Shown here: positions 24,388 to 33,185 of the stretch, piece after piece
How positions within the stretch are numbered: position 1 is the stretch's first letter
Layout: each line of letters begins with the position of its first letter
From: Burkholderiaceae bacterium
GTDB taxonomy: Bacteria > Pseudomonadota > Gammaproteobacteria > Burkholderiales > Burkholderiaceae
Length of the DNA stretch: 64,000 nt
Reading direction: 5' to 3'
Assembly: GCA_021166835.1 (NCBI GenBank)
Contig: JAJPEN010000037.1
Location: 54,699 to 118,698 of the forward strand
Program-made: the position numbers and the translations under genes
The notes under the pieces: model-generated
The model's input: the letters and a program-made list of their open reading frames with translations, nothing else
What the model was told of the DNA's origin: nothing
Database searches by the model: none

Positions 24388-25605
24388 ATGACTGCTGATC
24401 GACGTTGCGGCCCGCTGGCCGGCGTGAAGGTGCTCGAGCTGGCGCAGATCATGGCGGGCCCCACCTGCGGAATGATGCTCGCCGACCTGGGCGCCGACGT
24501 CGTCAAGATCGAGAAGCTGCCGGGCGGAGACGACTCGCGCGGCTATCGCGAGCCGCGCGTGAACGGCGAATCGGCGCCGTACCTGATCCTCAACCGCGGC
24601 AAGCGCGGCGTCGCTCTCGACCTGAAGCATCCGAAGGGCAGGAAAGTGCTGGAACGGCTCGTCGCCCGCGCCGACGTCCTCACCGAGAACTACCGCCGGG
24701 GAACGCTCGAGCGCCTCGGCCTGGGCTACGACCATCTGCGCACGATCAACCCGGGCCTGATCTACTGTGCGGTCTCGGGCTACGGGCGTACCGGCCCCTG
24801 GGCCGACAAGGGAGGCTTCGACCTGATCGCGCAGGGCTTCGCGGGGCTGATGTCGATCACCGGCGAAGCGGGCGGCGCGCCCGCCAAGTCGGGTACGCCG
24901 ATCGCCGACATCAACGCCGGAATCCTCGCGGCGCTGGGCATCCTCGCCGCCTACGTGCACAAGCTGAAGACCGGCGAGGGACAGCTCGTCGAGACCTCGC
25001 TGATGGAGGCCGCACTGCAGCAGACGTACTGGCACGCGGCCATCTTCTTCGCCACCGGAGGTTCGCCCGGACCGCTGGGCTCCGGCCACGTGCTCGCGGC
25101 ACCGTACCAGGCCTTCCGCGTGGCCGATGGCTACGTGAACATCGGCGGCGCGAACCAGGCGAACTGGGAACGCATCGCCCAGGTCCTGGGCCATCCCGAG
25201 TGGGTGCGCGACGCGCGCTTCGCGACCAACGAGGACCGGATGCGCAACCGCGAGGCGCTGATCGAGGCGATGGAGAGCGTGCTCGTCGGCGGCGATCGAG
25301 CCCACTGGATCGCGGCGTTCGACGCGGCGGGCGTTCCGGCCGGACCCGTGCATTCGATCGGGGAAGCGCTGACGCACGAACAGGTGCTCGCGCGCCGCAT
25401 GGTCGTCGAAGTCGAGCACCCGCGCGCGGGGCGCACGCGCGCGCTCGGCTTCCCGGTGAAGTTCGACGCGACGCCGGCCGAATGCGGGGAACGCGCCGCA
25501 CCGATGCTCGGCGAGCACACGCGCGAGGTGCTGCGCGAATTCGGCTACCCGGATGCCGAAATCGACGCGCTCGTTTCGGAAGGCGTGGTGGCCACCGCCG
25601 GCTGA
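24388..25605 (+). CDS. CaiB/BaiF family (family III) CoA-transferase
   Basis: A 405-residue enzyme with family III landmarks. The N-terminal GVKVLELAQIMAGPTCGMMLADLGADVVKIE carries the CoA-binding segment. The catalytic Asp lies in PIADINAGILAALG at about residue 174, followed by the typical GQLVETSLMEAAL. It moves CoA between acyl-CoA and free acids such as formate, oxalate, succinate or carnitine analogues. It begins 10 bp after the crotonase and closes the TRAP operon, so it probably activates the imported acid. Its last 61 bp overlap a histidine kinase on the opposite strand. Confidence 0.9.
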   Translation: MTADRRCGPLAGVKVLELAQIMAGPTCGMMLADLGADVVKIEKLPGGDDSRGYREPRVNGESAPYLILNRGKRGVALDLKHPKGRKVLERLVARADVLTENYRRGTLERLGLGYDHLRTINPGLIYCAVSGYGRTGPWADKGGFDLIAQGFAGLMSITGEAGGAPAKSGTPIADINAGILAALGILAAYVHKLKTGEGQLVETSLMEAALQQTYWHAAIFFATGGSPGPLGSGHVLAAPYQAFRVADGYVNIGGANQANWERIAQVLGHPEWVRDARFATNEDRMRNREALIEAMESVLVGGDRAHWIAAFDAAGVPAGPVHSIGEALTHEQVLARRMVVEVEHPRAGRTRALGFPVKFDATPAECGERAAPMLGEHTREVLREFGYPDAEIDALVSEGVVATAG

Positions 25606-27293
25606 ACCGGCGACGCATCGGCCTGCACGGCCGGGAAGAACAGATGCACGGCGCTGCCCTGTCCGAGCGTCGACTCGATGCGGACCTCGCCGCCCAGCTG
25701 GTTCACGAAGCCGTACACCTGCGCCAGGCCCAGGCCGGTGCCCTCGTTTCCCTTGGTCGTGAAGAACGGCTCGAACACGTGCGCGAGCACCTTCTCGTCC
25801 ATTCCGACTCCGGAGTCGACCACGCTCACGCGAACCAGCGGCCGCACCGCGTCGAGCCCCCATTCGGCCGCCTGGGCAGCGCTGACACGGCCGGTCTGCA
25901 CCGTGATGCTGCCGCGGCCGAGCGAATCGTCGATCGCGTCGCGCGCGTTGGCGACCAGGTTCACCATCGCCGCGACGAATTGCGACTCGTCGGCCAGGCA
26001 CCAGGGCGCATCTTCGTCGAGCACCAGTTCCACTCGCGCCTGCCGACCGGCCGCCTGGCGCAGCAGGTCCAGATGGCGCTGCAGCACCTCGTTCGGGTCG
26101 ATCGGGTGCACGTCGAGCGAACCGCGCCGCGCGAACAGCAATAGCTGGTCGATCAGCCGCCGGGCGTTGGCCACCGCGCGCTCGGAGGTCTCGAGCGCCT
26201 TGCGCACGCGGACGTCGGGGGGATGCAGCCGTTCGATGATCGCCAGGTTCGTGCGCACGATGCCGAGCAGGTTGGCGAAGTCGTGCGCGATGCCGCCGGT
26301 GAGCTGGCCTACCGCCTCGATGCGCTCGGACTGCGCGATCCGCTGGCTCACCCGCGCGGCCATCTGGCGCTTGCGGCGCAGCTGCACGACCAGCGCGATC
26401 AGCAGCCCGGTGAGCGCGGCCATCGCCAGCGCCGCGCCGAACACCTCGACGCGCCAGGCGGCCAGCAGCGATGGCGGCTCCTGGGTGAGCGTGACGACGA
26501 ACGGAGCATCGCTCAGGCGCCGGTAGCTCGTCATCCGGACGCGGAACAGCCCGTCGCGCACCACGATCGTTCCGGCTGCGCCATTGCCGGCGCTGGTGCC
26601 GAACACTTCCTCGCGCGTCGCCTTGCGCCCGATCTTCGAATCGTCCGCCGGATAGCGGGCCACCCGCGTGCGGTCCTCGTAGAACAGCTCGATCGTCTGT
26701 CCCGGACCCAGCTCCATCGAACGGTACAACGCCTCGAAATTCGTGGGAACGACCGCCGCGACCGCCACGCCGGCGAAACGGCCGTCGACGACGATGCGCC
26801 GCGTGACCGCGTTGAACCAGCCGAGCCCCGCACGGCTGTACACGGGCGGGGAGATCGCGCGCACGAGCGTCGGGTCGTCCACGTAGCGCCGGAAGTATTC
26901 CTGATCGGTCAGCGGCGCGCTCGGCGAGTTCGGGGAATCGCTGGCGTTGCGGATGTAGCCGTCGGGGCCGACGACGAAGATCGCGCGCACCGAGGGCAGC
27001 TCGGTCAGCCGCTGGCGCAACAGCGCGTGGAAACGAGGATCGTCCGCGGCGGGGCGCAGCGCCGCGTAGGCGTCGGCGACGCCGGCGAGCACGAGGTCCA
27101 CGGCGTCGAACGCGCTCTCCGTGTGGGCCTGCATCAGCATCGTCAGCGCGCGGGCGGTTCTCTCGGCGCGCGTGAGCTGCACGCGACGTTCGTGCAGCAG
27201 CAGCGAGAAGACGAGCGCCGACACGAGCAGCCAGAGCAGTGCGGCGATGCCCACCGTGCTGCGGGAATCGCTGCGGAGCTCTGCGGTCGCCAT
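25545..27293 (-). CDS. Membrane sensor histidine kinase with periplasmic dCACHE-like domain
   Basis: A 582-residue kinase. A first transmembrane helix lies at about 15–35. A periplasmic sensing region (about 36–280) has PAS/CACHE-type motifs (IFVVGPDGYIRNASDSP, DQEYFRRYVDDPTLVRAISPPVYS), and a second helix lies near 290–312. The HisKA box is GQLTGGIAHDFANLLG, the N-box MVNLVANARDAI, G1 is VVDSGVGMD and G2 is GNEGTGLGLAQVYGF. HDF rather than HE is common in NtrB/C4-dicarboxylate-type sensors. No response regulator is adjacent. The ATG at 27293 fits the membrane-start topology. Its 3' end overlaps the CoA-transferase gene, so a sensing role for that locus is possible but unproven. Confidence 0.88.
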   Translation of the reverse strand: MATAELRSDSRSTVGIAALLWLLVSALVFSLLLHERRVQLTRAERTARALTMLMQAHTESAFDAVDLVLAGVADAYAALRPAADDPRFHALLRQRLTELPSVRAIFVVGPDGYIRNASDSPNSPSAPLTDQEYFRRYVDDPTLVRAISPPVYSRAGLGWFNAVTRRIVVDGRFAGVAVAAVVPTNFEALYRSMELGPGQTIELFYEDRTRVARYPADDSKIGRKATREEVFGTSAGNGAAGTIVVRDGLFRVRMTSYRRLSDAPFVVTLTQEPPSLLAAWRVEVFGAALAMAALTGLLIALVVQLRRKRQMAARVSQRIAQSERIEAVGQLTGGIAHDFANLLGIVRTNLAIIERLHPPDVRVRKALETSERAVANARRLIDQLLLFARRGSLDVHPIDPNEVLQRHLDLLRQAAGRQARVELVLDEDAPWCLADESQFVAAMVNLVANARDAIDDSLGRGSITVQTGRVSAAQAAEWGLDAVRPLVRVSVVDSGVGMDEKVLAHVFEPFFTTKGNEGTGLGLAQVYGFVNQLGGEVRIESTLGQGSAVHLFFPAVQADASPVQPAVATTPSETSASISASG

Positions 27294-27342
27294 GCGCGCG
27301 ATTTTGCCGCAATGATCGGCGCACTGCGTCATCATCCATCCT

Positions 27343-28197
27343 GTGTTCAGCTACCGGCACGCTTTCCATGCGGGCAACCATGCCGACGTCCTCAAGCACG
27401 TCGTGCTGGTAGCCCTGCTCGCGCATTTCCGTCGCAAGGACGCGCCGTTCCTCGTCGTCGATACCCACGCCGGCGCCGGCATGTATGCGCTGGACGAAGG
27501 GTGGGCCGCTCAGCGCGCCGAGTTCCGCGAAGGCGTCGGGCGCCTGTGGGGCCGCGACGATGCGCCCGGGCCGGTCGCCGACTGGCTCGCCGCGGTCGCG
27601 CGCCATAACCCCGACGGCGCGTTGCGTCGCTACCCCGGCTCGCCCGTGCTCGCCTTCGACGCGTTGCGCGAGCAGGACCGGCTTCGCCTGTTCGAGTTGC
27701 ACCCCACCGAGCATCGGGTGCTCGAAGACCGGTTCGCGCGGCTCGATCGCGCCGCCGCGCGCCGGGTGCGAATCGAGCGGGTCGACGGCTTCGTCGGACT
27801 GAAAGCCGTGCTGCCGCCCGCATCGCGTCGCGCGCTCGTGCTCGTCGATCCGCCCTACGAGGACAAGCACGATTACGCGCGCGTCGTCGCCGCCCTGCGC
27901 GAGGCGCTGCGCCGCTTCGCCACCGGCTGCTACGCGATCTGGTACCCGCAGGTCCGGCGACGCGAAATGGAAACGCTGGTGAACACGCTCGAGCGCTGGC
28001 CGCAGCTGCGCTGGCTGAGCATGACGCTGTCGGTCGGCAGGCCGTCGCCCGGCGGCTTCGGGCTGCACGGCAGTGGCGTCTTCGTCGTGAATCCGCCGTT
28101 CGGACTGGAAGCGTCGATGCGATCGAGCCTGCCGTATCTGGTCGATGCGCTCGCGCAGGATTCCTTCGCGGCCTGGTCGCTGCGGGCCGCCGGATGA
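27343..28197 (+). CDS. rlmJ: 23S rRNA (adenine(2030)-N(6))-methyltransferase RlmJ
   Basis: About 284 residues, matching E. coli RlmJ. The family-specific N-terminus MFSYRHAFHAGNHADVLKH is followed by a SAM-binding DTHAGAGMY and the N6-adenine methyltransferase motif VDPPYEDKHDY (DPPY) near residue 168. It methylates A2030 in 23S rRNA. The GTG at 27343 gives the conserved FSYRHAFHAGN start exactly. The last codons overlap the TonB-dependent receptor start (ATGA). Confidence 0.95.
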   Translation: MFSYRHAFHAGNHADVLKHVVLVALLAHFRRKDAPFLVVDTHAGAGMYALDEGWAAQRAEFREGVGRLWGRDDAPGPVADWLAAVARHNPDGALRRYPGSPVLAFDALREQDRLRLFELHPTEHRVLEDRFARLDRAAARRVRIERVDGFVGLKAVLPPASRRALVLVDPPYEDKHDYARVVAALREALRRFATGCYAIWYPQVRRREMETLVNTLERWPQLRWLSMTLSVGRPSPGGFGLHGSGVFVVNPPFGLEASMRSSLPYLVDALAQDSFAAWSLRAAG

Positions 28198-30137
28198 CGA
28201 GCGGCCGACGCCCGAAACGCGCGGCAGGCGCGCTGGCCTGCGCATTCGCGCTTTTCGCGCAGCCGGCGGCCTCGGGCGAATCGGGCGCGAATCTTCCGAC
28301 AGCCGCCGCGCCGACGCTCGCCGCGTCGCGCGATCTCACCGAGTTCAGCCTCGAGGAGCTGCGCCAGGTCGTCGTCGTCTCGGTGTCGCGTCGTCGCCAG
28401 TCGCTGCTCGAGACGCCCAGTTCGGCCTACGTCATTTCCGGGGAGGAGATCCGCCGGATGGGCGTGACCACGCTGCCCGAGGCGCTGCGGCTGGCGCCCA
28501 CGCTGGAGGTCGCCGCGCTCGACGCGCGCCAGTACGCGATCAGCGCGCGCGGCTTCAACAGCAACATCGCCAACAAGCTGCTGGTGATGGTCGACGGGCG
28601 CACGATCTACTCGCCGCTGTTCTCGGGCGTGTTCTGGGAGACGCAGGATTTCGTCCCCGCCGACATCGAGCGCATCGAGGTGATCACCGGGCCGGCGGGC
28701 GCGGCCTGGGGGACGAACGCGGTGAACGGCGTGGTCAACGTCGTGACCAAGCCCGCAGCGCAGACCCAGGGCCTTTCGTTCTCGACGACGCTGGGCAACG
28801 AGGAGCAGAACGCGGTGGCGCGCTACGGCTGGCGCCTGGGCCCTGCCGCGACCGCGCGGCTGCACGCGCGAAGCTTCCGTCGCGCATCGACGCCGCTGCT
28901 GCGCGGCGGCGACTTCGACGACGCGATGCGCGGCTCGACGGCAGGCCTGCGCGCCGATTGGCTCTCCGGCGCGAGCGTCTGGCGCCTGAGCGCAGGCGTC
29001 TACGATACCGAGACCGATTCGCGCCCCCTGTACGGCCCGGTGCGGGCCTCGGGGGCGCATCTGCTCGCGCGCTGGCAGCGGCCGCTCGACGACGCGACCG
29101 AGCTCGACGTGCGCGGCTACCTCGACCACACTTCGCGCGAGGATCGCCTGCTGCTGCAGGACGACGCCACGCTCTTCGACGTCGACGCGAAGCTCCGGCA
29201 CGTGGTCGGCCGTCACCGCTGGCTCGCCGGCCTCGGCTTTCGCCACGGCCGCGACAGCGCCGATCCGGGGCTGCTGTTCGCCTTCCTGCCGCCGCAGCGC
29301 AGCCAGGCCTGGTACAGCGCCTTCGTGCAGGACGAGATCTCGCTCTTTCGATCGGTGGCGCTCACGCTCGGCCTGCGTTTCGAACACAACCCGTACACCG
29401 GCTGGGAATCGCTGCCGAACCTGCGTCTGGCCTACACGATCGCCGAGCGCGCCTTCGTCTGGGGCGCACTCTCGCGCGCGGTACGCTCTCCGGCGCGCCT
29501 GGATCGCGAGATCTACACGCCGCCGCAGCCGCCGTTCGTCGTCGCCGGCGGACCGACGTTCCGTTCGGAAGTCGCCGACGTCGCCGAAATCGGCTATCGA
29601 GCGCAGGTCGGCGCCGACGTCTCCTGGTCGATCACGGCTTTCCTGCACGACTACGAGCGGCTGCGCAGCGCCCAGATCGTCGGGGGATCGGTGCAGATCG
29701 ACAACCGCATCGAAGGCGAGGTGCGCGGGCTGGAGGGCTGGGCCAACTGGCAGCCGACGAGCCGCTGGCGACTGTCGGCCGGCTTTCTTCTGCTCGACAG
29801 GAACCTGCGTCTTTCGCCCGGCAGCAACGACCCGGTGGGCCCGAGCACCCTGGGCAACGATCCGCGGTGGCAGTGGTCGATGCGCTCGGCGCATGCGCTG
29901 GGCGAACGGGTGGACCTGCTGATCGCGTTGCGGCGCGTCGGCGCGCTGCCGCAACCGCACGTGCCGCCGTACACCGCGGCCGACCTGCAGCTGAACTGGA
30001 ACGTGCAACGCGACCTGCAGCTGTCCTTCGGCGTGCGCAATGCCTTCGATGCGCGTCACGTCGAGTTCGATTCGGGCGCCTACACAGGAGAGGTCCCGCG
30101 CAGCGTCCGGTTCGGCTTGACCTGGCAGCCGTCGTGA
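28194..30137 (+). CDS. TonB-dependent receptor
   Basis: A 647-residue outer-membrane protein. A signal peptide spans about 1–33. A TonB-box/plug region follows, with FSLEELRQVVVVSVSRRRQSL, YVISGEEIRRMGVTTLPEALRLAPTLEV and VNGVVNVVTKP (about 50–190). A long beta-barrel region ends in the aromatic-terminal strand VRFGLTWQPS. The short SLE(E)L…V.VSR motif links it to the receptor class found with YfiR and hybrid kinases, rather than classical siderophore receptors. The ligand is unknown. It overlaps rlmJ by 4 bp and yfiR by 4 bp. Confidence 0.9.
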   Translation: MTSGRRPKRAAGALACAFALFAQPAASGESGANLPTAAAPTLAASRDLTEFSLEELRQVVVVSVSRRRQSLLETPSSAYVISGEEIRRMGVTTLPEALRLAPTLEVAALDARQYAISARGFNSNIANKLLVMVDGRTIYSPLFSGVFWETQDFVPADIERIEVITGPAGAAWGTNAVNGVVNVVTKPAAQTQGLSFSTTLGNEEQNAVARYGWRLGPAATARLHARSFRRASTPLLRGGDFDDAMRGSTAGLRADWLSGASVWRLSAGVYDTETDSRPLYGPVRASGAHLLARWQRPLDDATELDVRGYLDHTSREDRLLLQDDATLFDVDAKLRHVVGRHRWLAGLGFRHGRDSADPGLLFAFLPPQRSQAWYSAFVQDEISLFRSVALTLGLRFEHNPYTGWESLPNLRLAYTIAERAFVWGALSRAVRSPARLDREIYTPPQPPFVVAGGPTFRSEVADVAEIGYRAQVGADVSWSITAFLHDYERLRSAQIVGGSVQIDNRIEGEVRGLEGWANWQPTSRWRLSAGFLLLDRNLRLSPGSNDPVGPSTLGNDPRWQWSMRSAHALGERVDLLIALRRVGALPQPHVPPYTAADLQLNWNVQRDLQLSFGVRNAFDARHVEFDSGAYTGEVPRSVRFGLTWQPS

Positions 30138-30718
30138 ACCCGCCCGCTTCCCGCGTGCAGCGTCGCAGACGAACGGTGCTGCGCGCGATGTGCGCGATCG
30201 CGCCGTGGGACCTGTGGCTGCGCGCGGGACGAGCCGTCGCCACGCTAGCCGCGGTCGAGCAGGTCAAGGCCGCGTACCTGCTGAAGTTTCCCGACTTCGT
30301 CGAATGGCCGCCGCACGCGTTTCCGACGGCGAACTCCCCGTTCGTCATCGCGGTTTCCGGCGCCGACGATGTCTACCTCGAACTGCGCGCGATGGCATCG
30401 GGCAGCCGCGTGCTGGGACGCGCGGTCGACGTCCTGCGGCTGCAGAATCCGGAGCCGGGCATCGTCACGCAACTGGTCTTCGTGGGCAAGGACCGGGCGG
30501 GGCAGCTTCCCGCCTGGGTCGATGCCTACGCCGGGCGGCCCGTGGTCATCGTCGCCGACACTGCCGGCGCCCTGGAGAGCGGTGCGGCGCTGAACTTCGT
30601 CGAGATCGACGACCGGCTTCGCTTCGAGGCGGCGCCCGCGGCGGCCGAACGCTCGGGCCTGCGGCTCAGCTCGCGCCTGCTCGGCGTCGCCGAGCGCGTG
30701 CTGAAGACCCGATCATGA
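30134..30718 (+). CDS. YfiR family (DUF4154) periplasmic protein
   Basis: About 194 residues from the GTG at 30134, which overlaps the receptor's stop (GTGA). The DUF4154/YfiR core shows VKAAYLLKFPDFVEWP (about 44–59), the FVGKDRAGQLPAWV segment and the C-terminal NFVEIDDRLRFE…SGLRLSSRLLGVAERV. A hydrophobic N-terminal stretch suggests export. In Pseudomonas, YfiR represses a diguanylate cyclase from the periplasm; here the partner is more likely the hybrid kinase encoded next. Its stop codon lies in the first unit of a 14-bp tandem repeat. Confidence 0.88.
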   Translation: MNPPASRVQRRRRTVLRAMCAIAPWDLWLRAGRAVATLAAVEQVKAAYLLKFPDFVEWPPHAFPTANSPFVIAVSGADDVYLELRAMASGSRVLGRAVDVLRLQNPEPGIVTQLVFVGKDRAGQLPAWVDAYAGRPVVIVADTAGALESGAALNFVEIDDRLRFEAAPAAAERSGLRLSSRLLGVAERVLKTRS

Positions 30719-30775
30719 GGGGCCGCTCATGAGACAACGAGCATGAGGGAACGGGCATGAGGGAAGGGGCATGAG
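30714..30775 (+). repeat. 14-bp period tandem repeat between yfiR and the hybrid kinase
   Basis: CATGAG recurs exactly every 14 bp at 30714, 30728, 30742, 30756 and 30770. The first contains the yfiR stop (ATGA) and the last contains the kinase start ATG at 30771. Because 14 is not a multiple of three, successive ATGs lie in rotating frames. Confidence 0.92.
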
Positions 30776-32627
30776 CGGGCCGACCCTGCGCGGGCAGCTC
30801 ACTTTCGCCTCGATGGCGACGACCTTCGTCGCGCTCCTGCTGGCGGCCGGAGCGCTGCTCGGCTATGAGCTGAACACCTACCGGCGCGCATGGGTGGAAG
30901 ACCTGCACGCGCAGGCCGACCTGATCGCGCGCGCGACGGCGCCCGCGCTCGTCTTCGACGACCGCAAGGCCGCCGCCGAGAACCTGGCGCTGCTCGGAAC
31001 GCGGCACCGGATTCGCGCCGCGGCGATCTATCGCGACGGCGCCCCGCCGTTCGCCGCATACCGCGCCGATCCCGACCAGGCGATTCCGTCCTTCGATCCG
31101 GGCGGCGCGGGCGCCAGCCAGCGCTTCTCGGGGACGACGCTGGAAATCGTCTATCCGGTGGAGCAGGACGGCAGGCCGATCGGCACGCTTTTCGTGCGTG
31201 CCGAGCACGACATCCGCGACCGCGCGCTCGGCTACGCGGCGATTCTCGCGGTGGTGAGCGCGGTGAGCCTGCTGCTCGCCGGCCTGGTGTTCGGCCGGCT
31301 GCAGCGCGTGATCACCGACCCGCTGGCGCGCGTCTCGGAAGTCGCGCAGCGCGTGATGGCGCGCCGGGACTGGAACCTGCGCGCGCCGCAGGCGCGCAAC
31401 CGCGACATCGCGGTGCTCGTCGACGCCTTCAACGAAATGCTCGACGAGGTGAAGAAGGCAACCGGAGAGCTTCAGCACGAGACGCTCGAGCGCCGGCAGG
31501 CCGAAGCGCGGCTGCAATTCGCCGATCGACGCAAGGACGAGTTCCTCGCCACGCTGGCGCACGAACTGCGCAATCCGCTCGCGCCGATGGCCAACGCGAC
31601 GACGATGATCCGGCTCTCGGAGGGCGACCCGCGCACGCGCGAGAAGGGCGTCGAGATTCTCGAGCGGCAATTGCGGCACATCGTCCGGCTGATCGACGAC
31701 CTGCTCGATATTTCCCGGATCACCACCGGCAAGCTGTCGCTGCAGGTGGACAACGTCGATCTCGTCGGCGTGCTGCGCGCCGCCATGGAGACGGTCCAGC
31801 CGGTTTTCGCCGAGCGCCAGCTCACATTCGACATCGACATTCCGCAGGGGCGCTGCCCGGTGCGCGGCGACGGGGCGCGCCTGCTGCAGGTGGTGTCGAA
31901 CCTGCTGGGCAACGCCGCGCGCTACACGCCGCCCGGCGGGCGCGTGCGGCTCGCGATGCGCACGCTGCCCGATGTCTTCGAAATCGACGTCGCGGACAAC
32001 GGGATCGGCATCGCGCACGAGATGCAGCAGCGGGTCTTCGAGCTGTTCGAGCAGGCCGACAAGTCGCTCGAGCGAGGCAACACGGGACTGGGCATCGGAT
32101 TGACGCTGGCGCGCCAGATCGTCGAACTGCACGGCGGCGAGATCCGCCTGCACAGCGAAGGCATCGGGCAGGGCAGCACCTTCACCGTTCGCCTGCCGCG
32201 TCCCGAGCGGCCGGACGCGCCGGTCGAGGCGCAGGAGCCGCAGGTCCGCGGACCGGCGCGCGTGCTGGACGTCGTCGTCGCCGACGACAATGTCGATTTC
32301 GCCTGGAGCCTTTCGGAGCTGCTCGAGTCGGCCGGCCACCGGGTGAGGGTCTTTCACGACGGCATCGACGCGCTGCAGGCGATCCGCACCGCGCCGCCGG
32401 AGGTCGCGATCCTCGACATCGGCATGCCGAGGATGAACGGCTACGAGGTCGCCCGCCTGGTGCGGGCCGAGATCGACGCGGCCGTCGTGCTGATCGCGCT
32501 CACCGGTTGGGGTCAGGTGGGAGACCGCGAAGCGACCTCGCGTGCCGGCTTCGACCACCATCTCGTCAAGCCGGTGGCGCCGGAGGAGCTGCTCGCGCTG
32601 CTCGAACAGGTCAGTGAGCAGCCTTAG
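30771..32627 (+). CDS. Hybrid sensor histidine kinase/response regulator
   Basis: A 618-residue membrane kinase. Two transmembrane helices (about 15–35 and 155–178) flank a CHASE8-type periplasmic domain. HAMP lies at about 180–232. HisKA has FLATLAHELRNPLAPMANA with the phospho-accepting His. The HATPase domain shows NLLGNAARYTPPGGR, VADNGIGIAHEM and GNTGLGIGLTLARQIVELHGG. A C-terminal receiver (about 500–618) has DDNVDF, the phospho-acceptor Asp in LDIGMPRMNGYE and the Lys in LVKPVAP. No output domain is attached. It completes a receptor–YfiR–kinase module. It overlaps the convergent DUF488 gene by 4 bp. Confidence 0.93.
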   Translation: MSGPTLRGQLTFASMATTFVALLLAAGALLGYELNTYRRAWVEDLHAQADLIARATAPALVFDDRKAAAENLALLGTRHRIRAAAIYRDGAPPFAAYRADPDQAIPSFDPGGAGASQRFSGTTLEIVYPVEQDGRPIGTLFVRAEHDIRDRALGYAAILAVVSAVSLLLAGLVFGRLQRVITDPLARVSEVAQRVMARRDWNLRAPQARNRDIAVLVDAFNEMLDEVKKATGELQHETLERRQAEARLQFADRRKDEFLATLAHELRNPLAPMANATTMIRLSEGDPRTREKGVEILERQLRHIVRLIDDLLDISRITTGKLSLQVDNVDLVGVLRAAMETVQPVFAERQLTFDIDIPQGRCPVRGDGARLLQVVSNLLGNAARYTPPGGRVRLAMRTLPDVFEIDVADNGIGIAHEMQQRVFELFEQADKSLERGNTGLGIGLTLARQIVELHGGEIRLHSEGIGQGSTFTVRLPRPERPDAPVEAQEPQVRGPARVLDVVVADDNVDFAWSLSELLESAGHRVRVFHDGIDALQAIRTAPPEVAILDIGMPRMNGYEVARLVRAEIDAAVVLIALTGWGQVGDREATSRAGFDHHLVKPVAPEELLALLEQVSEQP

Positions 32628-32989
32628 CGGCCGAGCCGGGCGATCGCTTCGCGCAGCACGACCGCCTGGTTGTGCTGCTCGTCCTTCGCCGAATACACGA
32701 GCGTGAGCGGACGTTCGCCCGCCGCCTCGACCAGCGCGTGCAGGCGCTGGCGGGCTTCGGGCGTCGCCAGTTCGTCGCGGTATCGCTCGCGAAAGGCGTC
32801 CCAGCGTTCGGGGTCGTGACCGAACCACTTGCGCAGCGCCGTGCTGGGCGCGAGCTCTTTCGCCCACTCGTCGAGCGCGAGTTCCTCCTTGCGCCGGCCG
32901 CGCGGCCAGATGCGGTCGACGAGAACGCGATAGCCGTCGTCGCGGCCCGGATCTTCGTAGGCGCGGCGAATGGAAACCTTGCGATGCAT
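32624..32989 (-). CDS. DUF488 family protein
   Basis: A 121-residue protein with the DUF488 hallmark YRVLVDRIWPRG (about 20–31), DEWAKELAPSTALRKWFGHDPERW and the C-terminal TLVYSAKDEQHNQAVVLREAI. Function is not established for this family. It is small, soluble and acidic/basic mixed, without Cys. It is convergent with the hybrid kinase, sharing four bases at the stops. Confidence 0.88.
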   Translation of the reverse strand: MHRKVSIRRAYEDPGRDDGYRVLVDRIWPRGRRKEELALDEWAKELAPSTALRKWFGHDPERWDAFRERYRDELATPEARQRLHALVEAAGERPLTLVYSAKDEQHNQAVVLREAIARLGR

Positions 32990-33185
32990 GACGTTCCGAT
33001 GTTAGTACCGACAGGGGCTGAAATGGCGCCTTCGCAACTCGCGCAGTGCGCGATTGGCTGCCGGAGGCGCCGGAAAGCGACGACCACGCATCGACGGCAT
33101 CGGGACCGCTGATTGCTCGTGAGCGCGGCGGCCGGAGCGATCTTCCATTGCTTCTGCGACGCGATCCGTGCAAGGAGCTTCCGGC

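Noticed and set aside
24136..28245. 1369-codon open frame on the minus strand
   Set aside because: It runs antisense or out of frame across the CoA-transferase, histidine kinase and rlmJ, all of which have clear motifs. Long empty frames are expected at this base composition.
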